A stretch of DNA of 64,000 nt from Roseovarius indicus (GCF_008728195.1 NZ_CP031598.1:4712001-4776000), one strand, 5' to 3'. Counted from the first letter of the stretch, positions 1-10,195 are shown. A program made the numbers and translations. The notes: generated from the sequence alone by a model not told the origin.

Positions 1-1908
1 CTGCTGATCGCGCAGCGTTTCGGCCAGCCCTTCCATGGCTTCCTGCCCCGGGTTCTGGCCCTGCTGACCCTGCTGGCCCTCGGTCATCCGCAGGTTCTCC
101 ATCATCTCCTGGAATTCCTGCAACGCCTGTTCGGCCTCGGCATAGCGGCCCTGCTCCATCAGCTCCTGGATGCGGTCCATCATGTCCTGCAGATCCTGCT
201 GATCGAGCGTCATCATGTTCTCGGAAAGCTGCTGGTCGCCCTGCTGCTGCTCGCCGTCACGCTGCGCCTGCTGCGATTTCTGCCGCAGGTAATCCTGCGT
301 CGCGTCGCGCAGCTCCTGCATCAGGCGCGCGATCTCGTCCTCGCTCGCGCCGTTCCGCATCGCCTCGCTCAGACGTTCCTGCGCCTCGCGCATCCGCTCC
401 AGCGCGTCGCCGATATCGCCATCTTCCAGCACCAGCGCCAGATCCCACAGCGCCTGCGCCACTTCCTCCTGCGCCTCGGTCGTCAGGCTGTCATGCGCCG
501 TCAGTGTCTCCAGCCGCCGCAGGATCACCCGCAGCCGCAGATAGGCCGTCTCCGATCGGAACAGCCCGTCCTCCGGCGCATGAGACACCGCCCGCAGCAC
601 CTGCGCCACCCGCGGGGCATTGTCGCGCGACCACAAAAGATCGCGCCGCATCTCGATGACCGAGGCCGCCAGCGGGTCGAAGAACCGCCGCGCCGGCAGC
701 TTCATCTGCTCCGGCGCGCTCTGCCCGGTCTGCTCGGCCGCGTCGCTCACCTCGAACTCCAGCGTCACCGGCAGATGCGCCCAAGGGTGCTGCGACAGGT
801 TCTCGATCAATGTCTCGGTAAATTCCGCCCGGTCGCCGGTGATCGGCATCGGCAGGTCGATCGTGATCGGCTCGCGCGGCTCGGGGTCGACCGCCAAACC
901 ATAGCGCCGCTCGATCTCGTCCATATCCAACCGGAAGGTCGCGGTGCCGCGCACCACGCCGTAATCATCCTCGGCCTTGAAGGGCTGGCTCATCTGCCCG
1001 TCAAACGTCGTCTTCGCCCCGTCCGAGACAAGCGACACCTGCGGTTTCTCGTCCGGGATGGCGACAATCTTCCACGATTTCCCACCCGGCCCGTCGATGC
1101 TCAACGTGCCGTCCGACACGATCTCGAAGGAATGCTCCGTATCCGTGGCCGCGCCCACATCCTCGGTCCGGCCCGACACGGTTTCGGCCACGCTCAGCGC
1201 GCCCACCTCGCCATAAAGGCGCAGGGTCACCCGGCTGCCCTCCGGCACGCGAATCTCGCCCTTCTGATCGTTCAGGTAAAGGCTCGGCAGCCCGGTATAG
1301 GTCGGCGGCTCGATCCAGCCTTCCCACGCCGGGCCCGTCGCAAGGTCCGTTCCCGCCCCCGGGCCCATCTGCGACACCGATCCCACCCGCATGACCGAGC
1401 CAAAGAGCAGCGCCACGACCAGCCCCAGCAACGCCACGTAACGCAGCCCGAACGGATCACGCGGCGCCAGCGCAAGGTCGGGCTCCACCGCCTTGGCGGC
1501 ACTCGCCCGCTCCGCCATCCGCCGCAAATGCGCTTGCCACAAGGCTTCCGACGCCGGGTCACCCCCGCCAATCGCCTGCCTGTCGCCCAGCGCCGCCAGC
1601 GGCCGCCCGGGCATCACGCTGTCCATCCGGTCGACGGCCTCCTGCCGCCGCGGCCAGCGGAATCGCATCGCACCGTGAATGGCAAACCCGATCAGACCCA
1701 GCCCGGCCAGCACGAAGCCCACCCAGACCACCTCGATCGGCATCATGTCCTGCAATCCGAGGATAAGCGCCGCGGCAGTTGCCGCCAGCACAGTCCAGAA
1801 CGGCCAGAACGCCCGCACCAGCCGCTCTGCAATCAGCCCGGCCCAGGTCAAGCTGAGCGGACGCCGCAAACGGCTCATCACGGGGGTCAGGGGGTTCTGT
1901 CTGGCCAT
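1..1908 (-). CDS. TIGR02302/DUF4175 family membrane protein (partial, C-terminus beyond window)
   Basis: At least 636 codons, running off the left edge. The N-terminus has two adjacent membrane segments (about residues 20–70) and a third near residue 150. A large soluble region follows, then a Gln/Glu/Met-rich coiled-coil stretch from about residue 520 with many QQ and EQ pairs. This layout is that of the alphaproteobacterial TIGR02302 (DUF4175) proteins, whose function is not established. The start is the ATG at 1908 behind a GGAAGGGAG ribosome site, 40 bp after the lysA stop, so it is probably the last gene of the argH–lysA unit. Confidence 0.85.
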   Translation of the reverse strand, partial: MARQNPLTPVMSRLRRPLSLTWAGLIAERLVRAFWPFWTVLAATAAALILGLQDMMPIEVVWVGFVLAGLGLIGFAIHGAMRFRWPRRQEAVDRMDSVMPGRPLAALGDRQAIGGGDPASEALWQAHLRRMAERASAAKAVEPDLALAPRDPFGLRYVALLGLVVALLFGSVMRVGSVSQMGPGAGTDLATGPAWEGWIEPPTYTGLPSLYLNDQKGEIRVPEGSRVTLRLYGEVGALSVAETVSGRTEDVGAATDTEHSFEIVSDGTLSIDGPGGKSWKIVAIPDEKPQVSLVSDGAKTTFDGQMSQPFKAEDDYGVVRGTATFRLDMDEIERRYGLAVDPEPREPITIDLPMPITGDRAEFTETLIENLSQHPWAHLPVTLEFEVSDAAEQTGQSAPEQMKLPARRFFDPLAASVIEMRRDLLWSRDNAPRVAQVLRAVSHAPEDGLFRSETAYLRLRVILRRLETLTAHDSLTTEAQEEVAQALWDLALVLEDGDIGDALERMREAQERLSEAMRNGASEDEIARLMQELRDATQDYLRQKSQQAQRDGEQQQGDQQLSENMMTLDQQDLQDMMDRIQELMEQGRYAEAEQALQEFQEMMENLRMTEGQQGQQGQNPGQEAMEGLAETLRDQQ

Positions 1909-1948
1909 GCTCCCTTCCGGATCGGGGGCTGCCGCACCTTTTGCACTC

Positions 1949-3214
1949 TTACAGCCACTCCGGAATGGTATCGCGATTTATCATCTCGTCAAAGGTCGGA
2001 CGGGCCCTGATGACGGCAAATTGATGCCCATGCACCAGAACTTCCGGCACGAGGGGTCTTGTATTGTACTCGCTCGCCATCACGGCGCCATAGGCCCCGG
2101 CACTGCGAAACGCCACGAGGTCCCCCTCCGCCACCGGCGGCATCATCCGGCCCTTGGCAAAGGTATCGCCGCTTTCACAGACAGGCCCGACAATGTCATA
2201 GGGCGCCTGCTCGACCGCGGCATCGGGCTCGTTGATCGGCACGATATCGTGATGCGCCTCGTACATGGCCGGGCGGATCAGGTCGTTCATCGCCCCGTCG
2301 AGGATCAGGAAATTCCGCCCCTCGCCCTCTTTCACGTAAATCACCCGGCTGACCAAAATTCCGGCATTTCCGACCACCAGCCGCCCCGGTTCGATCTCGA
2401 TTTCACAGCCGAGATGCCCCACCTCCTCGCGAATCAGCGCGCCGTAATCCAGCGGCAGCGGCGGCGCCTCGTTGCTGCGGGTATAGGGAATGCCCAATCC
2501 GCCGCCCAGATCGAGCCGCCGAATGTCGTGCCCGTCCGCCCGCAGCGTCTCGGTCAGTTCCGCGACCTTGCGATAGGCCAGCCGGAACGGCTCCAGATCG
2601 GTCAGCTGGCTGCCGATATGCACGTCGATCCCGATCACCTCCAGCCCGGGCAGGGCCGCGGCCTCGGCATAGACCTCGCGCGCCCGCGCAATCGGAATGC
2701 CGAACTTGTTCTCGCTCTTGCCCGTGGCGATCTTGGCATGGGTCTTGGCATCCACATCCGGATTCACCCGGATCGTCACCGGCACCGTCGCGCCCAGGCC
2801 GCTCGCCACCTCGCTCAGCGCCCGCAGCTCCGGCTCGCTCTCGACATTGAACTGCCGGATGCCGCCCTCGATCGCCAGCCGCATCTCGTCGCGCGTCTTG
2901 CCGACGCCGGAAAACACGATCCGCTCGCCCGGCACACCCGCCGCCTTGGCCCGCGCATATTCCCCGCCCGAGACCACGTCCATCCCCGCACCCAGCGCCG
3001 CCAGCGTCTTCAGGATCGCCTGGTTGCTTGCCGCCTTCATGGCATAGCACACGAGGTGCTCCATTCCGTCCAACGCCTCGTCGAACAGCCGGAAATGCCG
3101 CGCCAGCGTGGCGGTGGAATAGCAATAGAACGGCGTGCCCACCGCGGCCGCGATCTCGGCCACCGGCACATCCTCGGCATGCAACACGCCGTCACGGTAC
3201 AGGAAATGATCCAT
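1949..3214 (-). CDS. lysA: Diaminopimelate decarboxylase
   Basis: PLP enzyme of the last lysine-biosynthesis step, meso-diaminopimelate to L-lysine plus CO2. The 421 residues match the usual length. Visible are the PLP lysine in CYAMKAASN (Lys60), the HIGSQ motif, the phosphate-binding GGGLGIPY, EPGRLVVGNAG and the C-terminal VCESGD motif that supplies the active-site Cys from the partner subunit. It follows argH, a lipoprotein and a DUF2834 gene on the same strand and precedes DUF4175, a familiar Rhodobacteraceae order. A copy of the 25-bp TTGAGTATTT repeat sits 24 bp upstream of the start. Confidence 0.97.
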   Translation of the reverse strand: MDHFLYRDGVLHAEDVPVAEIAAAVGTPFYCYSTATLARHFRLFDEALDGMEHLVCYAMKAASNQAILKTLAALGAGMDVVSGGEYARAKAAGVPGERIVFSGVGKTRDEMRLAIEGGIRQFNVESEPELRALSEVASGLGATVPVTIRVNPDVDAKTHAKIATGKSENKFGIPIARAREVYAEAAALPGLEVIGIDVHIGSQLTDLEPFRLAYRKVAELTETLRADGHDIRRLDLGGGLGIPYTRSNEAPPLPLDYGALIREEVGHLGCEIEIEPGRLVVGNAGILVSRVIYVKEGEGRNFLILDGAMNDLIRPAMYEAHHDIVPINEPDAAVEQAPYDIVGPVCESGDTFAKGRMMPPVAEGDLVAFRSAGAYGAVMASEYNTRPLVPEVLVHGHQFAVIRARPTFDEMINRDTIPEWL

Positions 3215-3237
3215 CAGTCACCCTCGCGAAACCCGGC

Positions 3238-3262
3238 GTTTCATCTTTCCGAAAATACTCAA
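3238..3262 (-). repeat. 25-bp intergenic repeat, copy 1 (TTGAGTATTT...ATGAAA)
   Basis: Read on the minus strand this begins TTGAGTATTTTCGG and ends AGATGAAAC. It matches the copies at 14563 and 19726 at most positions. It lies between the DUF2834 stop and the lysA start, in the orientation of lysA. Confidence 0.6.
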
Positions 3263-3271
3263 ATCCGGGCC

Positions 3272-3580
3272 TCAGCCCCGATATCCCATCCGCAGGAACA
3301 GATAAAGCGGCAAGCCACAGCTCACCCCGATGCAGAACGTCGCCGGGATCGCGATCAGCCCGACCCAATGCTTCCGCCGCACCACCTCGAAGATGATCCA
3401 AACGGTCAGCGCGACCGCCGCAATCGTCAGGTCCCAGACCAGCCCGCTCGACGCCGCATTGGCGTGCCACGCCTCGATCATACCGGCAAGATCATACCCG
3501 TTCTCGCCGAACCACTGCAGGAAATACGCCATCGGGTGAATGGCGCCCCACACGGCCAGCGCCAGGAAAAGCAGCCTCAA
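3272..3580 (-). CDS. DUF2834-type small integral membrane protein
   Basis: 102 residues, with membrane segments near the N-terminus (LLFLALAVWGAIHP), the middle (LTIAAVALTVWIIFEVV) and the C-terminus (LIAIPATFCIGVSCGLPLY). It resembles DUF2834 proteins; role unknown. The start is probably the TTG at 3580, which overlaps the TGA of the upstream lipoprotein gene (TTGA), because the first membrane helix begins right there and no ATG or GTG fits. The alternative is an internal ATG about 16 codons in (MAYFLQWF), which would cut the first helix. Translational coupling to the lipoprotein gene is likely. Confidence 0.7.
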   Translation of the reverse strand: MRLLFLALAVWGAIHPMAYFLQWFGENGYDLAGMIEAWHANAASSGLVWDLTIAAVALTVWIIFEVVRRKHWVGLIAIPATFCIGVSCGLPLYLFLRMGYRG

Positions 3581-3756
3581 AGGCCGACACCCACACCCAT
3601 CGTGACCCGCCCCGAAACGAAATCGACCCCTGTCGATCCGCTGACCCCGTTGGACCCGAGACCGACATTGGCATTCATCGAGGGCTGGATCGGTTCGCCA
3701 TCGGCGCCGCAGGCCGCCAGCGCCAAAAGGCTCATCACGGCAAGGATGCGTTTCAT
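3577..3756 (-). CDS. Small lipoprotein
   Basis: 59-residue product starting [16 protein letters not shown], a typical lipoprotein signal peptide with lipobox LAAC. The mature part is short, Gly/Val/Ser-rich and ends GVGVGL. The ATG at 3756 overlaps the argH stop as ATGA and has an AAGGAG site inside the argH end. Short lipoproteins directly behind argH are common in Rhodobacteraceae; no function can be assigned. The stop in turn overlaps the start of the DUF2834 gene, so three genes are chained by 4-bp overlaps. Confidence 0.8.
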   Translation of the reverse strand: MKRILAVMSLLALAACGADGEPIQPSMNANVGLGSNGVSGSTGVDFVSGRVTMGVGVGL

Positions 3757-5144
3757 GACAGGATCTCCTTCCACCGGGCAATCTGTTCGCGCACGCGCAC
3801 CGGCGCGGTGCCGCCAAGGCTCGTCCGGGACGCCACCGAATTATGCACGCCCAGCACGTCGAATACATCCCCTGTGATCGCCGCGTGGACAGATTGCATG
3901 TCCTCGAGGCTCAGGTCAGGCAGGTCGCACCCTTTCTTCTCGGCCATCGCCACCAGAGACCCGGTCACGTGATGCGCCTCCCGGAACGGCATGCCCAGCA
4001 CCCGCACCAGCCAGTCTGCCAGGTCCGTCGCCGTCGAGAACCCGGTCGCCGCCGCTGCCTCGAGATTGTCGCGCAGGGGCGACATGTCCCGCACCATCCC
4101 CTCCATCGCCGCCAGCGCCAGCATCAGGTGATCGGCCGCGTCAAAGACCTGCTCCTTGTCCTCCTGCATGTCCTTGGAATAGGCCAAGGGCAGCCCCTTC
4201 ATCACCGTCATCAGCGCCACGTTCGCCCCGAAGATCCGCCCCACCTTGGCCCGCAACAGCTCCGCCGCGTCGGGGTTCTTCTTTTGCGGCATGATCGACG
4301 ACCCGGTCGAGAACCGGTCGGAGAGCGCCACGAACCGGAACTGCGCCGACGACCAGATCACCAGCTCCTCGGCAAATCGGCTCAGATGCATCGCACAGAT
4401 GCTCGCCACGCCCAGGAACTCCAGCGCGAAATCCCGGTCGCTCACCGCATCCAGGGAATTCGCGCAGGGCCGGTCGAACCCCAGCGCCTCCGCCGTCATC
4501 TCCCGGTCGATCGGGAAGGACGTGCCCGCCAGCGCCGCCGCCCCCAGCGGGCATTCGTTCATCCGCCTCCGCGCATCCCGCACCCGGCTCAAATCCCGCC
4601 CGAACATCTCGACATAGGCCATCATGTGATGGCCCCAGGTCACCGGCTGCGCCACCTGCAGATGCGTGAACCCCGGCATGACCCAATCCGCCCCGGCCTC
4701 CGCCTGCGCGAGGCACGCTTGCAAGAGCGTGACGAGCCCCGCCTCCGCCGCATCCAGCTGATCGCGCACCCACAGCCGGAAATCCGTCGCCACCTGGTCG
4801 TTCCGGCTCCGGCCCGTGTGCAGCCGCCCGGCCGGCTCGCCGATCACCTCCTTCAGCCGCGCCTCGACATTCATGTGAATGTCCTCCAGCGCCGTCGAAA
4901 ACTCGAACGTGCCGCCTTCGATCTCTGACAAGACCGTGAGCAGCCCTTCCCTCATCGCCTCGGCATCCTTATCACTGACGATGCCCGTGGCGGCCAGCAT
5001 GGCGGCATGGGCCCTCGAGCCGGCGATATCCTGTGCCGCCAGACGCTTGTCGAACCCGATCGAGGCATTAATTGCCTCCATGATCGCGTCCGGTCCGGCG
5101 GCAAAGCGGCCGCCCCACATCTGGTTCGAGGTCGTGTCAGTCAT
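3753..5144 (-). CDS. argH: Argininosuccinate lyase
   Basis: Last step of arginine biosynthesis, argininosuccinate to arginine plus fumarate; cytosolic homotetramer of the fumarase/aspartase superfamily. The 463 residues are normal length. It starts MWGGRF-like ([11 protein letters not shown]), contains [17 protein letters not shown], the TH(L)Q region and the superfamily signature [12 protein letters not shown]. It heads the minus-strand run argH–lipoprotein–DUF2834–lysA–DUF4175. Only 22 bp separate it from the divergent thiol oxidoreductase gene, so both promoters overlap the opposite coding start. Confidence 0.97.
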   Translation of the reverse strand: MTDTTSNQMWGGRFAAGPDAIMEAINASIGFDKRLAAQDIAGSRAHAAMLAATGIVSDKDAEAMREGLLTVLSEIEGGTFEFSTALEDIHMNVEARLKEVIGEPAGRLHTGRSRNDQVATDFRLWVRDQLDAAEAGLVTLLQACLAQAEAGADWVMPGFTHLQVAQPVTWGHHMMAYVEMFGRDLSRVRDARRRMNECPLGAAALAGTSFPIDREMTAEALGFDRPCANSLDAVSDRDFALEFLGVASICAMHLSRFAEELVIWSSAQFRFVALSDRFSTGSSIMPQKKNPDAAELLRAKVGRIFGANVALMTVMKGLPLAYSKDMQEDKEQVFDAADHLMLALAAMEGMVRDMSPLRDNLEAAAATGFSTATDLADWLVRVLGMPFREAHHVTGSLVAMAEKKGCDLPDLSLEDMQSVHAAITGDVFDVLGVHNSVASRTSLGGTAPVRVREQIARWKEILS

Positions 5145-5166
5145 GTCTTGGCCCTTCGGAGGGAAT

Positions 5167-5733
5167 ATGAAAATCCTGTCTGCGCTCGTCCTTTATACAT
5201 GCATGATCTTCGGTGCAAACGCCGCCTTGGCTGACATGAATCAGCTCGCGGCGCTGCGCGAGGGCGACATGAAAAAGCTCTCCTTCCATTCCGAGCCCAA
5301 ACCCGTGTCCCAATCCACCTACACGATGGAAGACGGCAGCACCGGCTCGCTCGCCGATTACCAGGGCAAGATCGCGGTGGTGAACTTCTGGGCCACCTGG
5401 TGCGCCCCCTGCCGCAAGGAAATGCCCATGCTCTCCGAGCTGCAATCCGAACTCGGCGGCGAGGATTTCGACGTCGTCACCATCGCCACCGGCCGCAACC
5501 CGCCCCCCGCGATGAAAAGCTTCTTCGACGAGATCGGCGTCTCGAACCTTCCCCTCCACCGCGACCCGAACATGAAAATCTCGCGCGAGATGGGCATCCT
5601 CGGCCTGCCGATCACCGTTATCCTCAACCGCGACGGGCAGGAAATCGCCCGGATGCAGGGCGACGCCCATTGGAATTCCGACAGCGCCAAGGCGATCATC
5701 AAGGCCCTGATCGACAACGGCGCCTCCGGCTGA
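5167..5733 (+). CDS. TlpA-family thiol:disulfide oxidoreductase
   Basis: 188 residues with an N-terminal signal peptide (to about residue 22) and a thioredoxin-like fold. The active-site WCAPC is at Cys79/Cys82 in [12 protein letters not shown], and the cis-Pro region is [10 protein letters not shown]. Such proteins act in the periplasm, reducing cytochrome c or copper-site thiols; the exact partner cannot be told here. The ATG at 5167 has a GGAGGG site, is divergent from argH by 22 bp, and its 5-prime untranslated region overlaps the argH promoter zone. Confidence 0.9.
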   Translation: MKILSALVLYTCMIFGANAALADMNQLAALREGDMKKLSFHSEPKPVSQSTYTMEDGSTGSLADYQGKIAVVNFWATWCAPCRKEMPMLSELQSELGGEDFDVVTIATGRNPPPAMKSFFDEIGVSNLPLHRDPNMKISREMGILGLPITVILNRDGQEIARMQGDAHWNSDSAKAIIKALIDNGASG

Positions 5734-5775
5734 GATCTCTTGCCCGGCGGCCCGGGAAGGTCTAAGGCCAATCCC

Positions 5776-6654
5776 ATGTTCGACAACGCCGACGATATCC
5801 ACCCGCTGTTCGAGGGCGCGCCCTCCGGCACCGAGTTCAAGAAACTCCGCAAACGCATCGTGCGCCAGACGCGCGAGGCGGTGGAACAATACGGCATGGT
5901 CGAAAAGGGCGCCAAGTGGCTCGTCTGCCTCTCCGGCGGCAAGGACAGCTACACCCTGCTGGCCATTCTCTACGAGCTGAAATGGCGCGGTCTCCTGCCG
6001 GTGGACCTCCTCGCCTGCAACCTCGACCAGGGCCAGCCCGGCTTCCCCGCCACCGTCCTGCCCGAGTTTCTCGAGAAGATGGGCGTGCCCCACCGGATCG
6101 AGTACCAGGACACCTATTCCGTCGTCGTCGACAAGGTCCCGCAGGGGCGCACCTATTGCGCCCTCTGCTCGCGCCTGCGCCGCGGCCACCTCTACCGCAT
6201 CGCCCGGGAAGAAGGCTGTTCGGCGGTCGTGCTCGGCCACCACCGCGACGACATTCTCGAAACGTTCTTCATGAACCTCTTCCACGGCGGTCGTCTGGCC
6301 ACCATGCCGCCGAAACTGGTCAACGAAGAGGGCGATCTCTTCCTCTACCGCCCCCTCTCCTTCGTGGCCGAGGCCGATTGCGAACGCTTCGCCAAGGCCA
6401 TGAACTACCCGATCATCCCCTGCGATCTCTGCGGCTCGCAGGACGGGCTCCAGCGCCAGCAGGTCAAGCAGATCCTCGACGGCTGGGAACGCAATTCCCC
6501 CGGCCGCCGTCAGGTGATGTTCCGCTCCCTGATGAACGCCCGGCCGTCTCACCTGCTCGATGCGGGCCTCTTCGATTTCGCCGGTCTGGTGCGCCGGACA
6601 GAGGCCGCAAACCCCTTGCAGGACGCGCCAGAGGCGCCGCCGAAGCTGCGTTAA
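5776..6654 (+). CDS. ttcA: tRNA 2-thiocytidine biosynthesis protein TtcA
   Basis: ATP- and iron-sulfur-dependent enzyme that thiolates cytidine 32 of tRNA. The 292 residues include the PP-loop SGGKDS (53–58), the TtcA Cys pair CALC (128/131) and a third and fourth Cys in PCDLCG (216/219), of which the family uses three for a 4Fe-4S cluster, and the LGHHRDD motif. The ATG at 5776 is 42 bp after the thiol oxidoreductase stop, so the two may be co-transcribed. Confidence 0.93.
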   Translation: MFDNADDIHPLFEGAPSGTEFKKLRKRIVRQTREAVEQYGMVEKGAKWLVCLSGGKDSYTLLAILYELKWRGLLPVDLLACNLDQGQPGFPATVLPEFLEKMGVPHRIEYQDTYSVVVDKVPQGRTYCALCSRLRRGHLYRIAREEGCSAVVLGHHRDDILETFFMNLFHGGRLATMPPKLVNEEGDLFLYRPLSFVAEADCERFAKAMNYPIIPCDLCGSQDGLQRQQVKQILDGWERNSPGRRQVMFRSLMNARPSHLLDAGLFDFAGLVRRTEAANPLQDAPEAPPKLR

Positions 6655-6705
6655 GGAAAAATTGAGCGAGAGACCGTAGCGTCCGGGCACAAACCGGGAA
6701 CGTTG

Positions 6706-8250
6706 ATGATTCTACTCTTTCGCGAAACCTATGCCCTGTTGCGCCACCGGCTCGCCGATCTGCTGACCGGGCCGCTGGCTCTGGCCCTGCTGCCGGCGCT
6801 CCTGCTCGTGGGGTACTGGGCCGGGGGCGAATCCGCCCTGCTCTGGGCGACGATCGCCTTTCCGGCCCTCATGCTGCTGGCCGGTGTCTTCGGCCGCGCG
6901 CCTGCCCCGGCCGGCATGGATACCGGCCCGCCCGCCCGCGCCAAGTCCCTCGAAGAGGCGCTCGATACCGCCATTCGCCGGTCGCGCGAACAATCCGGCA
7001 TGACCGCCTGTGTCATGCTCGAACTGGAAAACCACGCCTTGCTCTGCAGCATGCACGGCGATGTCGAGGTCGACGAAGCCGCCGACGCCGTTTCCACCCG
7101 GCTCAACGCCTGCCTGCGGCGGCGCGACCGGGTGTTCCGGCTCGACAAGGCCACCTTCGGCATCGTGCTGTCACCGCCCCGGGCGATGACGCCCGAAGCC
7201 GTCTGCAAGCTCGCCGCCCGCCTTCAGGGCGAGGCACAGCGCCAGGGCACGACGCGTCCCGACGCGCCCCGCTTCACCGCCGCGATCGGCATCTCGCTGG
7301 CCTCGGGCACCGTGGGCGAACGGGGGGCCGCTCTGGCCTCGGTCGCCGCAGCCGCCCTGCGCGAGGCCTGTGGCACCGGGCCCTCCACCATCCGCATCCA
7401 CCGCCCCCATGCCGCCGGGCCGGCGGCCGGCATCCGCCCCGCGCGCCTGCAGGACGAGGTCGTTCAGGCCCTCAATGCCGGTCAGATCACGGCCTGGTTC
7501 CAGCCCCAGATCTGCACCGATACCGGCCGCGTCTCGGGGTTCGAGGCGCTGGCGCGCTGGTGCCACCCCCAGCGCGGCGTGCTGTTGCCGGGCTGCTTCC
7601 TGCCGCACCTCGAACGGGCCGGCCTGACAGGCACGCTGCAGGCCATCATGCTCCGCGAGGCGCTCGAGGCGCTTGGCGGCTGGCAAGCGCAGGGCTTCGC
7701 GATCCCCGGCGTCGGCGTGAATTTCTCGCCCACCGACCTGCGCGACCCGGCGCTCGCCGACAAGGTCGCGTGGGAGCTTGACCGCCACGATCTCGCCGCC
7801 TCCCGCCTCAAGATCGAGATCCTCGAAACCGTCGTCTCGACCTCGCCCGACGACGACACCGCCCGCAACATCCGCCGGCTCTCCGAACTCGGCTGCGCCA
7901 TCGACCTCGACGATTTCGGCACCGGCCACGCCTCTATCTCCTCGCTCAAGCGGTTCTCCGTCGACCGGCTCAAGATCGACCGCTCCTTCATCCGCGACAT
8001 CGACACCGACCTGCGCCAACAGCGCATGGTCGCGGCGATCCTCACGATGGCCGAACAGCTCGAACTGGAAACCCTTGCAGAAGGGGTGGAAACCACCGGG
8101 GAACACGCGCTCCTGGCCCAGCTCGGCTGCGGGCACGTACAGGGCTTCGGCATCGCCCGCCCCATGCCGCCCGAGGCGACGTTGCCCTGGCTGCGCACCC
8201 ACGCGGCCACGCTTCAGGCCCCGCCCGACCTGCGCAAGAGCGCGCTATGA
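6706..8250 (+). CDS. Membrane EAL-domain phosphodiesterase with degenerate GGDEF domain
   Basis: 514 residues. Two closely spaced membrane segments occupy about residues 15–65. A GGDEF-like domain follows (about 80–235) in which the signature reads LDKATF instead of GGDEF, so cyclase activity is not expected. The C-terminal EAL domain (about 250–500) keeps FEALARW, NFSPTDL, EILET, DDFGTG, LKIDRSF, EGVET and QGFGIARPM, that is, the metal and catalytic set of a c-di-GMP phosphodiesterase. The degenerate GGDEF may bind GTP or c-di-GMP as a regulatory site, as known in other tandem proteins. A TTG directly before the ATG is ignored. Confidence 0.88.
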   Translation: MILLFRETYALLRHRLADLLTGPLALALLPALLLVGYWAGGESALLWATIAFPALMLLAGVFGRAPAPAGMDTGPPARAKSLEEALDTAIRRSREQSGMTACVMLELENHALLCSMHGDVEVDEAADAVSTRLNACLRRRDRVFRLDKATFGIVLSPPRAMTPEAVCKLAARLQGEAQRQGTTRPDAPRFTAAIGISLASGTVGERGAALASVAAAALREACGTGPSTIRIHRPHAAGPAAGIRPARLQDEVVQALNAGQITAWFQPQICTDTGRVSGFEALARWCHPQRGVLLPGCFLPHLERAGLTGTLQAIMLREALEALGGWQAQGFAIPGVGVNFSPTDLRDPALADKVAWELDRHDLAASRLKIEILETVVSTSPDDDTARNIRRLSELGCAIDLDDFGTGHASISSLKRFSVDRLKIDRSFIRDIDTDLRQQRMVAAILTMAEQLELETLAEGVETTGEHALLAQLGCGHVQGFGIARPMPPEATLPWLRTHAATLQAPPDLRKSAL

Positions 8251-8362
8251 TCCCACGGCATCTGGCCGCACCTCCGCGCGAATTGACCTGAATCCCCTTG
8301 ACCTTTTGCCCCGCACTCTGTTGAACCCCGTCAAACTTTCTCAACCACGGGTGCCGCTGGCA

Positions 8363-10195
8363 ATGGACGACCAGAACAAGAACCTCATCCTTGCAACCGC
8401 GCTCAGCTTCGTGGTGATCATGCTGTGGTTCGTGCTGTTCCCGCCGCCAGAGGCGACGGACACCGCCGACATGACCGCGCCGGAAACGGCCCAGCAGACC
8501 GGCCAGCAGACGTCCGAGCAAGGCGGCGACGTGGCCGTCGCCCCCGGCGCGGCCGACACCGGCACCGCAACCGACACGGCCTCCGCCGCCACTGCCGGCG
8601 AAGAGCCCCAACAGGACGACGCCCCCCGCATCGAGATCGACACGCCCGAACTTCTCGGCTCCATCTCGCTGCGCGGCGGCCGCATCGACCAGCTCGCGCT
8701 CAAGGACTACCGCGAAACGCTCGAGCCCGACTCCGACATCGTCACCCTCCTGTCCCCAGTCGGCAGCGAACACCCCTATTATGCGCTCTTCGGCTGGGCC
8801 CCGGGCAGCGGCCTCTCGCCCGATCAGGTTCCCGGCGCCAACACGCTCTGGGAGGTCGAGACCGAGGGCACCCTGACCCCCGACAGCCCCATCGTCCTGA
8901 CCTGGGACAACGGCGCCGGCCTCACCTTCCGCCGCGAGATGAGCGTCGACGACAAGTTCATGTTCACCGTGACCCAGTCGGTCGAGAACACCGGCGGCGA
9001 CACCCGGTCGCTGGCGCCCTACGGCATCCTTGCCCGCCACGGCACACCGCCCGACCTGAAGAACTTCTTCATTCTGCACGAAGGCGGCATCCGCATCGTC
9101 GATGGCGAGCTGAGCGAGATCGACTACGACGATTTCGAGCCTGCCTCGAACCATGAAACCATCGGCGTCGAACAGTCCGCCTGGACCGGCTTCACCGATC
9201 ACTACTGGATGACCACGCTGATTCCCGAGCAACGCGCCGGCACCAAGATCAGCACCTTCAAGGACACCCGCCGCGAGATCTTCCAGACCACGGCCAAGCA
9301 ACCCACCGTGTCGCTCGGCGCGGGCGAAACCGCCACCGCCTCGACCCGCGTCTTCGCCGGCGCCAAGGAATGGGAAACCATCCGCAACTACCAGAACGAA
9401 CAGGACGTCCCGAAATTCCTCGATTCGATCGACTGGGGCTGGTTCTTCTTCCTGACCAAACCAATCTTTGCCGTACTGCACTGGCTGCATAACGTGATCG
9501 GCAACATGGGCTGGTCGATCATCGCCCTGACCCTGATCATCAAGGCGCTGCTCCTGCCGCTGGCCTTCAAATCCTACGTCTCGATGGCGAAGATGAAGGA
9601 ACTCCAGCCGCAGATGGAGAAGATCAAGGAAAACGCCGGCGACGACCGCCAGAAACTCCAGCAGGAGATGATGGCGCTCTACAAGAAGGAAAAGGTGAAC
9701 CCCGCCTCGGGCTGTCTGCCGATCCTCATGCAGATCCCGATCTTCTTCTCGCTCTACAAGGTGATCTTCGTCACGCTCGAGCTGCGCCACGCCCCGTGGA
9801 TCGGCTGGATCAACGACCTCTCCGCGCCAGACCCGTCGTCGCTCTACAACCTCTGGGGCCTGCTGCCCTGGGCCGCGCCGGAACCGGGCTCGATCCTCGC
9901 GCTCATCTTCATCGGTGTCCTGCCGCTCTTCCTCGGCATCTCGATGTGGCTGCAGCAGAAGCTGAACCCGGCCCCCACCGACCCGACGCAACAGATGATC
10001 TTCGCCTGGATGCCGTGGGTGTTCATGTTCATGCTGGGCAGCTTCGCCAGCGGGCTGGTCCTCTACTGGATCGCGAACAACACGATCACCTTCACCCAGC
10101 AATACCTGATCATGCGCAGCCAGGGCTACAAGCCTGACGTCTTCGGCAACATCAAATCCAGCTTCAAGAAAAAGCCGAAGCCGGAGAAGAAGTGA
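8363..10195 (+). CDS. yidC: Membrane protein insertase YidC
   Basis: Inserts and folds inner-membrane proteins, alone or with SecYEG. 610 residues: N-terminal helix (about 8–25, ATALSFVVIMLWFVLF), an Ala/Thr/Gln/Asp-rich linker, a large periplasmic beta domain to about residue 350, then the conserved five-helix core including the cytoplasmic loop QQEMMALYKKEKVNP and SGCLPILMQIPIFFSLY. A Lys-rich tail (KKKPKPEKK) ends the protein. The start is the ATG at 8363. The stop TGA shares bases with the ATG of the following MOSC gene (TGATG). Confidence 0.97.
   Translation: MDDQNKNLILATALSFVVIMLWFVLFPPPEATDTADMTAPETAQQTGQQTSEQGGDVAVAPGAADTGTATDTASAATAGEEPQQDDAPRIEIDTPELLGSISLRGGRIDQLALKDYRETLEPDSDIVTLLSPVGSEHPYYALFGWAPGSGLSPDQVPGANTLWEVETEGTLTPDSPIVLTWDNGAGLTFRREMSVDDKFMFTVTQSVENTGGDTRSLAPYGILARHGTPPDLKNFFILHEGGIRIVDGELSEIDYDDFEPASNHETIGVEQSAWTGFTDHYWMTTLIPEQRAGTKISTFKDTRREIFQTTAKQPTVSLGAGETATASTRVFAGAKEWETIRNYQNEQDVPKFLDSIDWGWFFFLTKPIFAVLHWLHNVIGNMGWSIIALTLIIKALLLPLAFKSYVSMAKMKELQPQMEKIKENAGDDRQKLQQEMMALYKKEKVNPASGCLPILMQIPIFFSLYKVIFVTLELRHAPWIGWINDLSAPDPSSLYNLWGLLPWAAPEPGSILALIFIGVLPLFLGISMWLQQKLNPAPTDPTQQMIFAWMPWVFMFMLGSFASGLVLYWIANNTITFTQQYLIMRSQGYKPDVFGNIKSSFKKKPKPEKK

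Noticed and set aside
493..2010. 505-codon open frame on the plus strand, rich in Arg/His/Pro
   Set aside because: It is antisense to the DUF4175 gene; composition is typical of the complementary frame in GC-rich DNA and it shows no domain.
6651..6666. TTAAGGAAAAATTGAG as a CtrA site before the EAL gene
   Set aside because: The second half-site has two mismatches and no CC/CAT context; too weak.
8042..10102. 686-codon minus-strand open frame
   Set aside because: Antisense to yidC and the EAL gene; no recognisable domain and Glu/Arg/Gly-biased.
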